Origin: Nevskia ramosa DSM 11499
GTDB taxonomy: Bacteria; Pseudomonadota; Gammaproteobacteria; Nevskiales; Nevskiaceae
Length of the DNA: 64,000 nt
NCBI RefSeq assembly: GCF_000420645.1
Contig: NZ_ATVI01000008.1
Location: 186,001 to 250,000, forward strand
Reading direction: 5' to 3'
Shown here: positions 1 to 9,407 of the stretch, in pieces
Position numbering within the stretch: the first letter of the stretch is position 1
Layout: every line of letters begins with the position of its first letter
Made by a program: the position numbers and the translations under genes
Notes under the pieces: model-generated
What the model saw: only the letters and a program-made list of their open reading frames with translations
Told to the model about the DNA's origin: nothing
Databases searched by the model: none

Positions 1-183
1 GCCGCCCGGGAATCGCTGCTGATGGGCCGCAACGCGATCCGCCAGGTGGTGTTCGATCCGCTGCTGCCGGCGCCGATGGTCGACGTCGACGCGCGCCACG
101 CCTTCGTCGAAACCGTGCGCGCCTACGACCGCGCCGGGCAGGCGATCTGGCGCCAAGTTCGTTGCCTGCCAGCACGCGCCTGA
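1..183 (+). CDS. C-terminal end of a PaaX-like transcriptional regulator (partial)
   Basis: The frame is open from the first base to a TGA at 181-183, giving the last 60 residues of a protein that starts outside the window. The piece contains VVFDPLLPAPMVD followed by an alpha-helical tail with AYDRAGQAIWRQ. It resembles the C-terminal end of PaaX-family repressors of phenylacetate catabolism, where a DPLLP motif precedes a closing helix. That match is from memory of the family, so the call is tentative. The stop codon lies inside a perfect 20-bp palindrome shared with the convergent RND gene. Confidence 0.5.
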   Translation, partial: AARESLLMGRNAIRQVVFDPLLPAPMVDVDARHAFVETVRAYDRAGQAIWRQVRCLPARA

Positions 184-210
184 AGGGCGATCAGGCGCGT
201 GCTGGCAGGC
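164..210. terminator. Perfect 20-bp inverted repeat spanning two convergent stop codons
   Basis: Bases 164-183 are the exact reverse complement of 191-210, separated by a 7-nt loop. The left arm ends in the TGA of the rightward gene, and the right arm begins with the complement of the TGA of the leftward gene. Both proteins therefore end in the same residues, LPARA. There is no T-tract, so this may be a bidirectional terminator or mRNA-end hairpin of unusual type. Confidence 0.6.
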
Positions 211-3200
211 TCGCGGTTGCGGATTCTGTCGGCTCAATGACCGGTGGCAGCAGGCGATACATCACCGGCGTCACCAGACGGCCGATCAGGGTCGAGCTGA
301 CCAGGCCGCCGATGATCACCCAGGCCAGCGGCGAGTAAAGCCCCGAGCCCTGCAGCGCCAGCGGCAGCAGGCCGCCGATCGCGGTCAGCGAGGTCAGCAG
401 GATCGGCAGGAAGCGCACTTCGCCGGCCTGTTCGATCGCGGCGTTCAGCGCCATGCCTTCGCGGCGCAGCTGGTTGGTGAAATCGACCAGCAGGATCGAG
501 TTCTTGATCTCGATGCCGATCAGGGCGATGAAGCCGATGATCGCCGAGAAGCTCATCGAATAGCCGCTCAGGAACAGCGCGACGAGGCCGCCCATGACGC
601 CAAGCGGAATCACCGTGGCGACGATCAGCGTCGATTTGAAGCTGCCGAACTCGAGCACCAGCACGGCGAGGATTCCGAACACGGTGATGGTGATCGCCGC
701 ACCGAAGCCGGCGAAGCTTTCGGCGCGGCTTTCGGCTTCGCCGGAGACGTCGTAGCGATAGCCGGCCGGCCAGCTGTAGGCGTCGAGCTTGGCGATCACT
801 GCCCTGGTCAGCGCATCGGTGTTGTAGCCGGTGCCGGAGTAGGCCGACACCGTCACCGAGCGCGCGCGGTCGTAGCGTTCGATGCCGGCGGGTGATTCGA
901 CCAGCTTCAGTTCGGCAAGCTGCGCCAGCGGCACCTGCGTGCCGTTGACGGTGCCGACATGCAGGCCGTCGAGCGTGTCGAGCCGGCTGCGGCCCTGCAT
1001 CGGCGCGCGCAGCACCACCGGATAGTTGTCGCCGCTATCGGTGCGGAAATCGCCAGCCGGCAGGCCCGCCACCGCGAGGCGCAGGCTTTGATCGAGATCG
1101 ATGGGCCGTACGCCGAGCAGGCCGGCGCGCTGTGGGTCGACGGCCAGTTCCAGATCGAGCCGGGCGCGGCGCAGCGGATTGATCACGTCGCGAGTGCCGG
1201 GCACCGACGCGATGATGGCCTCGACTTCGCCAGCGAGATGACGCAGTTCGCTCAAGCCCGGGCCGACGATGCGGATCGCGATCGGGGCTGCGATCGGCGG
1301 GCCGTTCTCGAACTCCTTGAGCACGATTTCGGCGCCGGGAATCGCCGCGAACTGGGTGCGCAACCGGTCGTAGATCGCCGTGGTCCGGCGCTCGTCGTAG
1401 CGCGTCAGTTCGACGAACACTTCAGCGTAGTTCGCGGCCAGTTCCTTCTGGAACACGTTGTAGTAGATCTGCGGATTGCCGCGGCCGAGATTGGCCATGG
1501 TCTTGGCAACATCTGGCTCGGCGCGCAGTTCGGCTTCGACCTGCTTCAGCACCCGATCGCTGGCGTTCAGGCTGGCGCCGTCCGGCAAGGTGATCTTGAC
1601 CAGGAACTGCGGCGTGCCGGCCTTCGGGAACAGCGAAAAGCCGATCGCCGGCACCAGCGCCAGACTGACGACGAACAGCAGACCGGCGGCCAGCGCCGTG
1701 CGTTTCGGCGCGGCAAGCGCGCGATGCAGCAGCGGCGCGTAGACCTTGCGGATCAGCTTCAGGGTGGCGCGCAGGAAGGCATTGCCATCCTCGTGCTGAT
1801 GCACCGGCAGCAGCCGCGAAGCGAGGAACGGAATGATGGTCAGGCTGACCAGCAGCGAGGCCAGCACCGTGAACACCACGGCCACCGGCAGCGAGCGGAT
1901 GAACTTGCCGGCGTTCTCCGGCAGCATCAGCAGCGGCAGGAAGGCGAACAGCAGAGTCGCGGTGCAGCCGATCACCGCCAGCGAAATCTGCTTGGTCGCC
2001 TGGATCGCGGCATCACGCCGCGAATAGCCCATGCGCAGAAAGCGGGCGATGTTCTCGGTGACCACGATCGAGTCGTCGACCAGCAAACCGAGCGCGACGA
2101 CGAAGCCGGCGATCGACAGCTGATTGATCGAGAAGCCAGCGAACTGCAGCGCCGCAACGCCGGTGGCCAGCGACAGCGGAATCGAGATCATCACCACGCC
2201 GGCCGCGCGCAGGCCTAGCGGCAGCAAGGTGATCGCGACCAGGGCGATGGCCAAGGCGAAATCCAGCGTCAGCCGTGACAGCCGGCGGTCGACGTTCTTC
2301 GATTGATCGAAGGCACGTTCCAGCTTCACATCGGCCGGCAGGGTCGGAATGAACTCGGCGATCACCTGCTCGATCTTTTCCTGGGTGACGAAGATGTTCT
2401 GTGCATCCTTCTGGTTCGCGGTGACCCAGATCGCACGCTTGCCGTTGTAGCGCGCGGTGTATTCCAGCGATTCGTAGTCCCAGTCGACCTTGGCGACATC
2501 GCCGACGGTGATCAGCCGGCCCGGACTGCCGCCGATGACGGTGTTGCGCACTTCATCGAGCGAGCGATAGCTGCCGCTGGTCTGCAGGTTGAAGCGCCGC
2601 CCGGCCACTTCGACCGGCCCGCCGGGCAGGTTGGTGTTCTCGCCCGAGACCGCGTTGAGCACATCGGCGGCGCGCAGCTTCAGTTCGGCGAGGCGACGGA
2701 AGTCGAGCGCGACTCTCAGCTCGCGTTCGGGATACGCCCAGGTCTTCGCTTCGCGCACCGCGGCGACGGTTTCCAGCCGGTCTTCGAGCGCTTCGGCGAG
2801 GTCGGCCAGTCGGCCGTAGCTCGCGGTGTCGGAGACCAGCGCGATCTGCACGATGTTGACCAAGCCGGGATTGATCTTCTTGACCTCCAGCCGCGTCACG
2901 CCGGCCGGCAGCTTCGGCCGCAGGCTGGCGATTTCGCGCGTCACCTCGTCGTACTTCTTGGCGACATCGACGTCGCTCTGGAACTCGACCTGAACCACCG
3001 ACAGCGAATCGTCGGCGCTGGCGAACAGATGCTTGACGTCATCGATCTCGTTCAGCGCGTCCTCGATCGGCTCGGTGACCTGGCGCTCCATTTCCAGCGG
3101 ATCGGCGCCGGGATAGATGGCGACAACCGAGAACGCCGAGATCGGGAAGTACGGATCTTCGGTGCGCGGAATGCTGCGCAGGCTGCTGATGCCGAGCGCG

Positions 3201-3265
3201 GCCAGCAGGCCGAACATCACCAGGGTGAACGGGAAGTTCTTGACCGAGAACTCGGACAGGCTCAT
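191..3265 (-). CDS. RND efflux pump inner-membrane transporter (HAE1/AcrB type)
   Basis: The 1024-residue length is typical of tripartite RND pumps. The N-terminus (FPFTLVMFGLLAALGISSL) is the first membrane helix. A large periplasmic porter region follows, and the TM4 signature VVALGLLVDDSIVV carries the paired aspartates of the proton relay. The second half repeats the arrangement, with a TM block around GIEIKNSILLVDF. It exports hydrophobic compounds using the proton gradient. It is the last gene of tetR-tolC-mfp-rnd and its start overlaps the adaptor gene by 4 bp, which indicates translational coupling. The substrate cannot be read from sequence. Confidence 0.95.
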   Translation of the reverse strand: MSLSEFSVKNFPFTLVMFGLLAALGISSLRSIPRTEDPYFPISAFSVVAIYPGADPLEMERQVTEPIEDALNEIDDVKHLFASADDSLSVVQVEFQSDVDVAKKYDEVTREIASLRPKLPAGVTRLEVKKINPGLVNIVQIALVSDTASYGRLADLAEALEDRLETVAAVREAKTWAYPERELRVALDFRRLAELKLRAADVLNAVSGENTNLPGGPVEVAGRRFNLQTSGSYRSLDEVRNTVIGGSPGRLITVGDVAKVDWDYESLEYTARYNGKRAIWVTANQKDAQNIFVTQEKIEQVIAEFIPTLPADVKLERAFDQSKNVDRRLSRLTLDFALAIALVAITLLPLGLRAAGVVMISIPLSLATGVAALQFAGFSINQLSIAGFVVALGLLVDDSIVVTENIARFLRMGYSRRDAAIQATKQISLAVIGCTATLLFAFLPLLMLPENAGKFIRSLPVAVVFTVLASLLVSLTIIPFLASRLLPVHQHEDGNAFLRATLKLIRKVYAPLLHRALAAPKRTALAAGLLFVVSLALVPAIGFSLFPKAGTPQFLVKITLPDGASLNASDRVLKQVEAELRAEPDVAKTMANLGRGNPQIYYNVFQKELAANYAEVFVELTRYDERRTTAIYDRLRTQFAAIPGAEIVLKEFENGPPIAAPIAIRIVGPGLSELRHLAGEVEAIIASVPGTRDVINPLRRARLDLELAVDPQRAGLLGVRPIDLDQSLRLAVAGLPAGDFRTDSGDNYPVVLRAPMQGRSRLDTLDGLHVGTVNGTQVPLAQLAELKLVESPAGIERYDRARSVTVSAYSGTGYNTDALTRAVIAKLDAYSWPAGYRYDVSGEAESRAESFAGFGAAITITVFGILAVLVLEFGSFKSTLIVATVIPLGVMGGLVALFLSGYSMSFSAIIGFIALIGIEIKNSILLVDFTNQLRREGMALNAAIEQAGEVRFLPILLTSLTAIGGLLPLALQGSGLYSPLAWVIIGGLVSSTLIGRLVTPVMYRLLPPVIEPTESATASLPARA

Positions 3266-4338
3266 GGCGCAGCGATCTCATCCGCAACGACGCGCACGGT
3301 CTCGCCGTCACGCAGATAGGCCGCGCCTTCGGTGATCACCTGAGTGCCAGCCGGCAGGGCTTCGTCGAGCGCGACATCAGCACCGCTGACGAAAGCGACG
3401 CTGCGCTCGGCAGCTTTCACGGTCGACGTGGTCGGATCGAACAAATACAGCCGCGCTTTCGCCTGATCGCCCTCGACCAAGGCTTCGATCGGCAGATAGC
3501 TGCGGCTGCTCGCGGCGCTGCTCGCCGGCACGATGCGGGCGCGGCCGATCAGGCCGCTGAATGCCGGCAGTTCAGCGCCCGAGGTATCGACCGCCAGTTC
3601 GCAGCGATAGGTGCCGGTGCGCGGATCGCTGGCGCGGGCGATCTCCTGCACCTTGGCCGGGAAGCGGCGGCCGGGCAGGGCGTCGAAACTGACTTCGGCG
3701 CCATCACCGACTTTCACTCTCAGCGCATCGCGATCGGCCAGGCCGACTTCGAGCACGGTGCCGCTGCCACTGGCCGACAGCACCAGCACCGGCGCGCCGG
3801 GTTGCACCAGTTCGCGCGGTTCGGCGAGCCGGGCCAGTACGCGGCCGTCGCTGGGCGCGGTGATCTCGGCGTAGCGGCGGTTGAAGCTGGCGGCATCGAG
3901 CTGCGCTTTCGCGACGGTTTCGGCGGTGCCGAGATCGTCGAGCTGCTCGCGGGTCACGACATCGTCGGCAAACAGTTTCTCGCCGCGCACCCGGTCACGC
4001 CGGCTTTTGTCGAGTGCGGCGCGCGCCTGGGTCACCGACGAGTCGATCTCGGCGGCTTCGATGCGCGCCAGCCGCTGGCCGGCTTTCACCTGGTCGCCCT
4101 CGCGCACCTCGATCGCGGCAATGACGCCACCGACCTTGAAGCCGAGCCGCGCTTCGTCTCGGCTGGCGGCGAGGCCGGTCGCCAGCACCGGCGGTTCGGC
4201 CGGGCCTTCTCGGACTGTGGCGATCCGGACCGCACGTGGCAGCGTGGCGGCGGGCGCCTCCGCAGGTTTGCGACTGCAGCCGGCCAGCAGCAGGCTCGCG
4301 GCGATCGGCAGCAACAACAGATTTCGGCGAGCGATCAC
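3262..4338 (-). CDS. RND efflux periplasmic adaptor (membrane fusion lipoprotein)
   Basis: This 358-residue protein begins with a lipoprotein signal, SLLLAGCSRK, so the mature protein is probably lipid-anchored at the Cys after LAG. It has a biotinyl-lipoyl-like half (GFKVGGVIAAIEVREGDQVKAGQRLARI), a short helical hairpin, the second lipoyl half (ITAPSDGRVLARLAEPRELV), and beta-barrel and membrane-proximal domains ending with GAAYLRDGETVRV. It bridges the inner-membrane pump and the TolC-like channel. It overlaps both the downstream rnd and the upstream tolC-like gene by 4 bp. Confidence 0.93.
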   Translation of the reverse strand: MIARRNLLLLPIAASLLLAGCSRKPAEAPAATLPRAVRIATVREGPAEPPVLATGLAASRDEARLGFKVGGVIAAIEVREGDQVKAGQRLARIEAAEIDSSVTQARAALDKSRRDRVRGEKLFADDVVTREQLDDLGTAETVAKAQLDAASFNRRYAEITAPSDGRVLARLAEPRELVQPGAPVLVLSASGSGTVLEVGLADRDALRVKVGDGAEVSFDALPGRRFPAKVQEIARASDPRTGTYRCELAVDTSGAELPAFSGLIGRARIVPASSAASSRSYLPIEALVEGDQAKARLYLFDPTTSTVKAAERSVAFVSGADVALDEALPAGTQVITEGAAYLRDGETVRVVADEIAAP

Positions 4339-5819
4339 GGGGTTGCTCCGGAGGCGAGCGTGGCGGGCAGGGGATAGGCGGCGCGGCTGTATTCCTGCTC
4401 GGCGCGTGCGCTTTGCAGGCTGCTGCGGGCGATTGCGAGACCGAGGCGGGCTTCGGTCTGGGCGCGTTCGGCGTCGAGGAATTCGATCTGCGACAACTGG
4501 CCGGCGTCGCGCTTGCGTTCGGCGATGCGGAAGCCTTCCTCGGCGGCAGCGATGCGAGCCTCGGCGGTGCGCAACGCCTGTTCGGCGGTGAGCGCGCTGT
4601 CGTCGGCGGACAGCCTGGCGAGGACCAGCTGGCGGCGCACATCGTCACGTGTGGCCTGCAGTTGCGAGGTCTGCGCGCGGGCCTGCGATTCGGCGGCGCG
4701 GCGGGCGCCGAAATCGAACAAGGTCCAGTTCAGCACCAGCGACGCGGTGCTGACATCGGAATCGCGATTGACCGCGTAACCGGTGCCCTGGATGCCGCTG
4801 TCGGCGACCAGGGACAGGGTCGGCAGGAAGCCGCTGCCGGCGAGCTTGCGGGCGTGGTCGGCGGCGTCGATCTGGTGATCGAGGCGGCGCAGTTCCGGCC
4901 GCGTCGCTTCATCGCCGGCAACGCCGTTGACCGATAGCGCTGTACTCGAGACCTGCACGGCTTCGGCCTCATCGCGATTGCGCAGCAGGTTCAGGTAGCG
5001 GCGGGCAGCACGTTCATCGTTGCGGGCGGCGAGCAGACGCTGTTCGACGGCGAGCAGTTCGGCTTCGGCGCGCAGCGCGCGGTCGCGGGTCGCCTTGCCG
5101 GCGGCGATCAGCGAATCGGCGACCCGGCGGTTCTCGGCCAGCGTCGCCTGGCTGGCTTCGAGCACGCCGATGCCGGCCTGCAACTGAGCCAGCTGGTAAT
5201 AGGCCTGCTTCAGATCGCGGACCAGGGTGCGGGCAAAGGCTTCGCGCGTCGCCAGGCTGCCTTCGAACTCGGCGGCGCGGATCTGCACCTGTTCGGCGAG
5301 TTGCGGTGCGTACAGCGGCGCGCTGAGCGTCAGCCGGGTGTCCTGCTCGTGCGGGCGCAGGAAGTTGATGTCGTTGTTGCCGATCTCCGGAAAGTTGGTC
5401 GCGTTCGGCGTGCCGGCAGTCAACTGATTCAGGGTGCGGTAGACCGGATTGACCAGATCGCCAGTCGGGATTCGGGTGACTCGTCCACCTTCGGCAACCG
5501 TGTAACGCGCGTTCAATGCCAGTTGCGGTGCGCGGCGCGCGCGGGCGGCGCTCAAGCCCTGGGCGGCGGCTTCGACGGCGAAAGCCTGGGCCTGCAGGGC
5601 CGAATTGCTGGCCAGCGCTTCGGCCAGATAGACGGCGAGATAGTCGCTCGAGCTGGCGGCGGAATCGGCTGCCGAGTTCATGTCGGAATGCGCGATTACC
5701 GGCGCTGCAAGGCCGATGAGCAGTGCTTGGATGGTCAGCCAGCACCGGCCGGAGAGCCGGCTTCGAACAGGACCGGGAACGGCATTTTTCTTGTATTTGC
5801 GTCCATTAATTAGACACAT
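4335..5819 (-). CDS. TolC-family outer-membrane efflux channel
   Basis: This is a 494-residue outer-membrane factor with the two repeated helical halves of TolC proteins, for example EALASNSALQAQAFAVEAAAQG and VLNWTLFDFGARRAAESQA. I chose the ATG at 5819 because GGAG lies about 6 bases upstream. The earlier in-frame ATG at 5843 has no ribosome site and lies inside tetR. The signal peptide is long, with its hydrophobic core at LTIQALLIGLAAPVIA. A TetR-type operator overlaps the start codon, which could make translation or an internal promoter sensitive to the repressor. It is the second gene of the efflux operon. Confidence 0.9.
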   Translation of the reverse strand: MCLINGRKYKKNAVPGPVRSRLSGRCWLTIQALLIGLAAPVIAHSDMNSAADSAASSSDYLAVYLAEALASNSALQAQAFAVEAAAQGLSAARARRAPQLALNARYTVAEGGRVTRIPTGDLVNPVYRTLNQLTAGTPNATNFPEIGNNDINFLRPHEQDTRLTLSAPLYAPQLAEQVQIRAAEFEGSLATREAFARTLVRDLKQAYYQLAQLQAGIGVLEASQATLAENRRVADSLIAAGKATRDRALRAEAELLAVEQRLLAARNDERAARRYLNLLRNRDEAEAVQVSSTALSVNGVAGDEATRPELRRLDHQIDAADHARKLAGSGFLPTLSLVADSGIQGTGYAVNRDSDVSTASLVLNWTLFDFGARRAAESQARAQTSQLQATRDDVRRQLVLARLSADDSALTAEQALRTAEARIAAAEEGFRIAERKRDAGQLSQIEFLDAERAQTEARLGLAIARSSLQSARAEQEYSRAAYPLPATLASGATP

Positions 5820-5825
5820 GTCAGT
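5810..5825. promoter_or_regulatory. Putative TetR operator at the tolC-like gene
   Basis: The sequence TTAGACACATGTCAGT contains the core GACACATGTC (5813-5822). The reverse complement of the same 10-bp core is found upstream of tetR at 6502-6511. The site overlaps the preferred ATG and ribosome site of the tolC-like gene, in the 20-bp gap after tetR. Two copies bracketing tetR are what an autoregulating TetR repressor would need. Confidence 0.65.
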
Positions 5826-5839
5826 CTCCGGGCCCGAGA

Positions 5840-6478
5840 TCATGCGGCGATCGAGCGTGTGGCCATGTCGATCGCATGATCGATGAAGGTGGTCAGCGGC
5901 ACGCCTTCATGGGCAAAGATTTCGCCTTTGGTCATCGCCAGCTGAGCGACGCCGTGGCTGAAACCCCAGAGGGTCATCGCTACCATCAGCAATTCGCCGA
6001 GATCCTTGCGGACGCTGCCGTCGCGCTGGCCCGCCACCAGCGCGCTGATCGTTTCGGCATGGGCCAGACCACCGGCGCGCATGATCTGGTGGCACAGGCT
6101 GCGCTCGTCCTCAAGCTCGGTGTGCTGGGCTTCAGCGCTAGCCAATGCATTGAAATAGACAGGAAATTCCTGCACGAAACCGATGTACGCGCGGCCGATC
6201 GCCTTGATCTGGTCGACACCGCGAGCATGCCGGCCACGAGCTTCGGCGAAGCGCTGGCGAAGCAGGTCCAGACCCCTGAGGCAAAGTGCGAACTGCAGCT
6301 CGCGCTTGTCCTTGAAGTAGATGTAGAGCAGCGCTCGGGAGACCCGCGCGCCGCGGGCAATGTCATCCATCTTGGCGCCGTCGAAGCCCCGGGCCGCGAA
6401 CACGGCTTCGGCGGCATCGAGGATGTCCTCGCGGCGGCGTTCCTTCTCTTCCAGACGGCGACTTTCGATTCCTTCCAT
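5840..6478 (-). CDS. TetR/AcrR-family repressor of the efflux operon
   Basis: The protein has 212 residues. The N-terminal helix-turn-helix region reads ILDAAEAVFAARGFDGAKMDD, then IARGARVSRALLYIYFKDK, the standard TetR pattern. The C-terminal ligand domain is variable, as usual for the family. It is the first gene of the minus-strand operon that continues into the TolC-like, adaptor and RND genes. Matching palindromes lie upstream of it and between it and the next gene, so it probably represses itself and the pump until a ligand binds. The inducer is unknown. Confidence 0.9.
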   Translation of the reverse strand: MEGIESRRLEEKERRREDILDAAEAVFAARGFDGAKMDDIARGARVSRALLYIYFKDKRELQFALCLRGLDLLRQRFAEARGRHARGVDQIKAIGRAYIGFVQEFPVYFNALASAEAQHTELEDERSLCHQIMRAGGLAHAETISALVAGQRDGSVRKDLGELLMVAMTLWGFSHGVAQLAMTKGEIFAHEGVPLTTFIDHAIDMATRSIAA

Positions 6479-6498
6479 GGTCGAAGGCTGCCGATAAA

Positions 6499-6514
6499 TT
6501 AGACATGTGTCAAA
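6499..6514. promoter_or_regulatory. Putative TetR operator upstream of tetR
   Basis: TTAGACATGTGTCAAA contains GACATGTGTC (6502-6511), the exact reverse complement of the core at 5813-5822. Read on the minus strand it includes TTGACA, which could serve as the -35 element of the tetR promoter and would be covered by bound repressor. The rest of 6479-6763 is AT-richer than its surroundings and I see no convincing gene in it. Confidence 0.65.
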
Positions 6515-6763
6515 TAAATGGATGAATGCCCAAGAAAATAGAGCCAGAGTCCATGCAGCCGATGATCCTGCGGTCGGTTAGCCGAAAGTCTGGTTTTGCA
6601 GGCTTCCTTCGAAAAGCCATCCAAATCCAGTGAATGAACGTGTAGTTTCTAGTCCACGCGGCCAGAAAGGCGGCGATATCGATAAGGCGGCGGCGGGCCA
6701 TGACCCGGATGCCGAACCGAGCAGCAGGGGCCTGTGGCGGCGGGATCAATGGGAGGGGTGCAG

Positions 6764-9259
6764 ATGGCTTCGAGCAAGTTTGCGGCGTTGGCCGTGGCTG
6801 TTGCAGTGGGCGCGGCTTTGCCGATGTCGGCGACGGCGTCCGAGTTCGATTTCAACTTCGGCGAGCAGGATTTCAACGCGGTGCTGAACCAGACGCTGAC
6901 CGCCGGCGTGGCGTTCCGAATCGAGGAGCGCGATTCGCGGCTGATCGGCAAGAGCAATATCGACCCGAACGTCTGCACCGGCGTCTACCAGCTCTGCCAG
7001 GGCTTGAACCGTACCCAGACCTATCCGGCCGAAAAGCTGCGCCGCTCGCCCGGTGCCGCCTCGATGAACTTCGATGATGGCGACCTCAATTTCGACCGGG
7101 GCGACATCACCCAGTCGCCGGTCGTATGGACTCACGATCTGAAGATCGAATCGGGCAAGTTCGGCTTCTTCTATCGCGGCCGCGCGATCTACGATCCGTC
7201 GCTGTACCACGGTCAGGTGCAGTACCGAAACCGGATCACCAGCGCCAACGTCAATTCGGTGGGCACCGCCGAGGCCGGCAACCGGACGTCGAACCGCTAC
7301 TTCTCGCGCACTTACGGCCCGGGCGGTGCGTTCAGCGAGAACCGCAACGAGCAGGAGGCCCAGCAGATCGGCCTGCGCTACGACTTTCTCGATACCAATT
7401 TCTTCGGCTCGATCCCGATTCCGGGCGACCGCGAACTGCAGTTCCGCCTCGGCCGCCAGACCGTTCAGTGGGGCGAGTCGACGGTGGCGATCCTGAACTC
7501 GATCAATCAGGCGCAGCCGATCAACGCCAACAACTTCTTCCGCAGCGGCAACGGCCTGCTCGAGGATCTGTACATCCCGGTCAACATGTTCCGGATATCG
7601 ACCAACATCGTCGATGGCCTCAGCGTCGAGGGCTATTACCAGTTCGAATCGCGGCACGTGGAGATCCCGACGCCGGGCACCTTCAATTCCTTCGTCGATC
7701 TCGGCACCACCAATCTGCGCAACTTCGTCAACGCCAGCTTCGGCTCGGCGGCCGACGATCCGGAAAGCCTGGCCGGCGGCATGCTCGACAATCCGCTGAC
7801 CGCGGTCACGCCTACGGCGCTGATCATTCCGCGGCTGCCGGATCGCAAGGCTTCGGATCAGGGCCAGTACGGTTTCAAGCTCAGCTATTACGCCGATTGG
7901 CTGAACAACGGCACCGAGCTGAGTGGCTATTTCATGAACTACCACTCGCAGCTGCCGTACGTCAGCACCTATGCGACCAATGCCAGCTGCGCCCGCCGCG
8001 AAGGCAGCGCCATCGGCATCGATGCCCGCAACACCACCGAGTTCCTGCAGTCCTGCCCGAATCTTCCGATCGCCCTCGGCGGGCTTGCCGGCCAGGCCGC
8101 GCTGGGGCTGGATACGCTGAACCTGCTGGCGCAGAGCCCGCTGTCGGCACTCGATATCGGTACCGATCTCGGTGCCTTCGCGAACCTGCTGCTGCCGCGT
8201 CCGGGCATGCAGATTTCCGATGCCGTCGGCTTCGATACCGCTCGGGTGATGCTCGAGTATCCGGAAGACCGCAAGCTGTTCGGCTTCAGCTTCAACACCA
8301 CGTACGGCGACTACTCGTACCAGGGTGAGATCGCCTACCGGCCGAATCTGCCGTTGCAGGTGGCGCTGGTCGATCTGGCGTTCGCGTCCTTCGGCCCTTC
8401 GCTGACCCGCTGCCACGACATCAACATCGGCTGCCAGGGCACCACCAACACGGTGGCGTTCACCGAGAACGGCGGCAACCAGTACAGCCTGTATCCGAGC
8501 AACAACTTCGTCGATGCCAACGGCAACAATCCCTATCCGGACAACCTGAGCCTGATCGTCGGCTCGGTGCCCGGTTCGGCGCGCTCGTTCCCGAACTTCA
8601 TCACGCCGTATCGCGGCATCACGCTCGGCGAAAACGCACCGAACTCGTACATCCAGGGCTATATCCCCGGCAAGGTGCTGCAGTACACCTTCGGCGCCAC
8701 CCGCGTGCTCAGCGGCACCGAGAACTGGATCGGTGCCGACCAGGTGATCCTGCTCTATGAAGTGGCGGCCACCCATGTGCTGAACCTGCCGAAGTTCAAT
8801 CAGCTGCAGATCGAAGGCCCGGGCGCGGCTTACACCCATGCCTCGGCCGGTGCCGACGGCAGCGGTGCCGATGGTTCGCGGCTGGCCTGTTCGACCAACC
8901 CGAGCTGCTCGATCGGCCCGGACGGCCTGCGTTTCAATCCCTATCAGGCCAAGCGCAACCAGTTCGCCAATTCGTTCGCTGGCGGCTATCGCATGATTGG
9001 CCGCATCAGCTATGAATCGGTGCTGCCGGGCATCTCGATCCAGCCGCTGCTGATCTTCCAGCACGACATCTACAACAACTCGCCGGGGCCGGGCGCGAAC
9101 TTCGTCGAAGGGCGTATCCAGTTGAACTCGCTGTTCGAGATCCGCTACGAGAAATCGACCTCGCTGACCGTCACCTACAACCTGTACACGCGCGGCGGAG
9201 CCAACAACCAGATCCGCGATCGCGACAACATCGGCTTCTTCCTGCGCTACCAGTTCTGA
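6764..9259 (+). CDS. DUF1302-family outer-membrane protein
   Basis: An 831-residue exported protein. I chose ATG 6764 because GGGAGGGG lies 5-12 bases upstream and the ATG opens a clean signal peptide (MASSKFAALAVAVAVGAALP, cleaved near ATASEFD). The earlier ATG at 6734 would add a non-signal extension. The mature part starts with FDFNFGEQDFNAVLNQTLTAG and ends in an aromatic beta-barrel terminus (NIGFFLRYQF), as expected for an outer-membrane barrel. DUF1302 proteins are of unknown function and often accompany DUF1329 partners, but none is adjacent to this copy. It stands alone, followed by a strong terminator. A shorter relative is at 49779-51824. Confidence 0.88.
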   Translation: MASSKFAALAVAVAVGAALPMSATASEFDFNFGEQDFNAVLNQTLTAGVAFRIEERDSRLIGKSNIDPNVCTGVYQLCQGLNRTQTYPAEKLRRSPGAASMNFDDGDLNFDRGDITQSPVVWTHDLKIESGKFGFFYRGRAIYDPSLYHGQVQYRNRITSANVNSVGTAEAGNRTSNRYFSRTYGPGGAFSENRNEQEAQQIGLRYDFLDTNFFGSIPIPGDRELQFRLGRQTVQWGESTVAILNSINQAQPINANNFFRSGNGLLEDLYIPVNMFRISTNIVDGLSVEGYYQFESRHVEIPTPGTFNSFVDLGTTNLRNFVNASFGSAADDPESLAGGMLDNPLTAVTPTALIIPRLPDRKASDQGQYGFKLSYYADWLNNGTELSGYFMNYHSQLPYVSTYATNASCARREGSAIGIDARNTTEFLQSCPNLPIALGGLAGQAALGLDTLNLLAQSPLSALDIGTDLGAFANLLLPRPGMQISDAVGFDTARVMLEYPEDRKLFGFSFNTTYGDYSYQGEIAYRPNLPLQVALVDLAFASFGPSLTRCHDINIGCQGTTNTVAFTENGGNQYSLYPSNNFVDANGNNPYPDNLSLIVGSVPGSARSFPNFITPYRGITLGENAPNSYIQGYIPGKVLQYTFGATRVLSGTENWIGADQVILLYEVAATHVLNLPKFNQLQIEGPGAAYTHASAGADGSGADGSRLACSTNPSCSIGPDGLRFNPYQAKRNQFANSFAGGYRMIGRISYESVLPGISIQPLLIFQHDIYNNSPGPGANFVEGRIQLNSLFEIRYEKSTSLTVTYNLYTRGGANNQIRDRDNIGFFLRYQF

Positions 9260-9278
9260 GCATCGAAGCCGTCATCGA

Positions 9279-9312
9279 CGCCCGGCCGGATTGATTCGGC
9301 CGGGCGTTTTTT
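9279..9312 (+). terminator. Rho-independent terminator after the DUF1302 gene
   Basis: The arms CGCCCGGCCG and CGGCCGGGCG form a GC-rich stem around a short loop, followed by six T residues at 9307-9312. It starts 19 bp after the stop codon. Confidence 0.9.
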
Positions 9313-9407
9313 CGTGGGGCGGATTACGGCAGCGGCGGCCTGCTTCAGGATCGCGTCCAAAACCGACTACCATTCGGGCCGCACTTGAACCCGATCCGGA
9401 GTCCCCG

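Noticed and set aside
6510-6749. A 79-codon minus-strand frame between tetR and DUF1302
   Set aside because: It lies in AT-richer promoter DNA, overlaps the TetR operator, and shows no family pattern.
6746-9064. A 772-codon open frame on the minus strand opposite the DUF1302 gene
   Set aside because: The plus-strand frame has a ribosome site, signal peptide and family pattern. The opposite frame is a GC-rich shadow with Arg/Gln/His/Asp-rich low-information protein and no motif.
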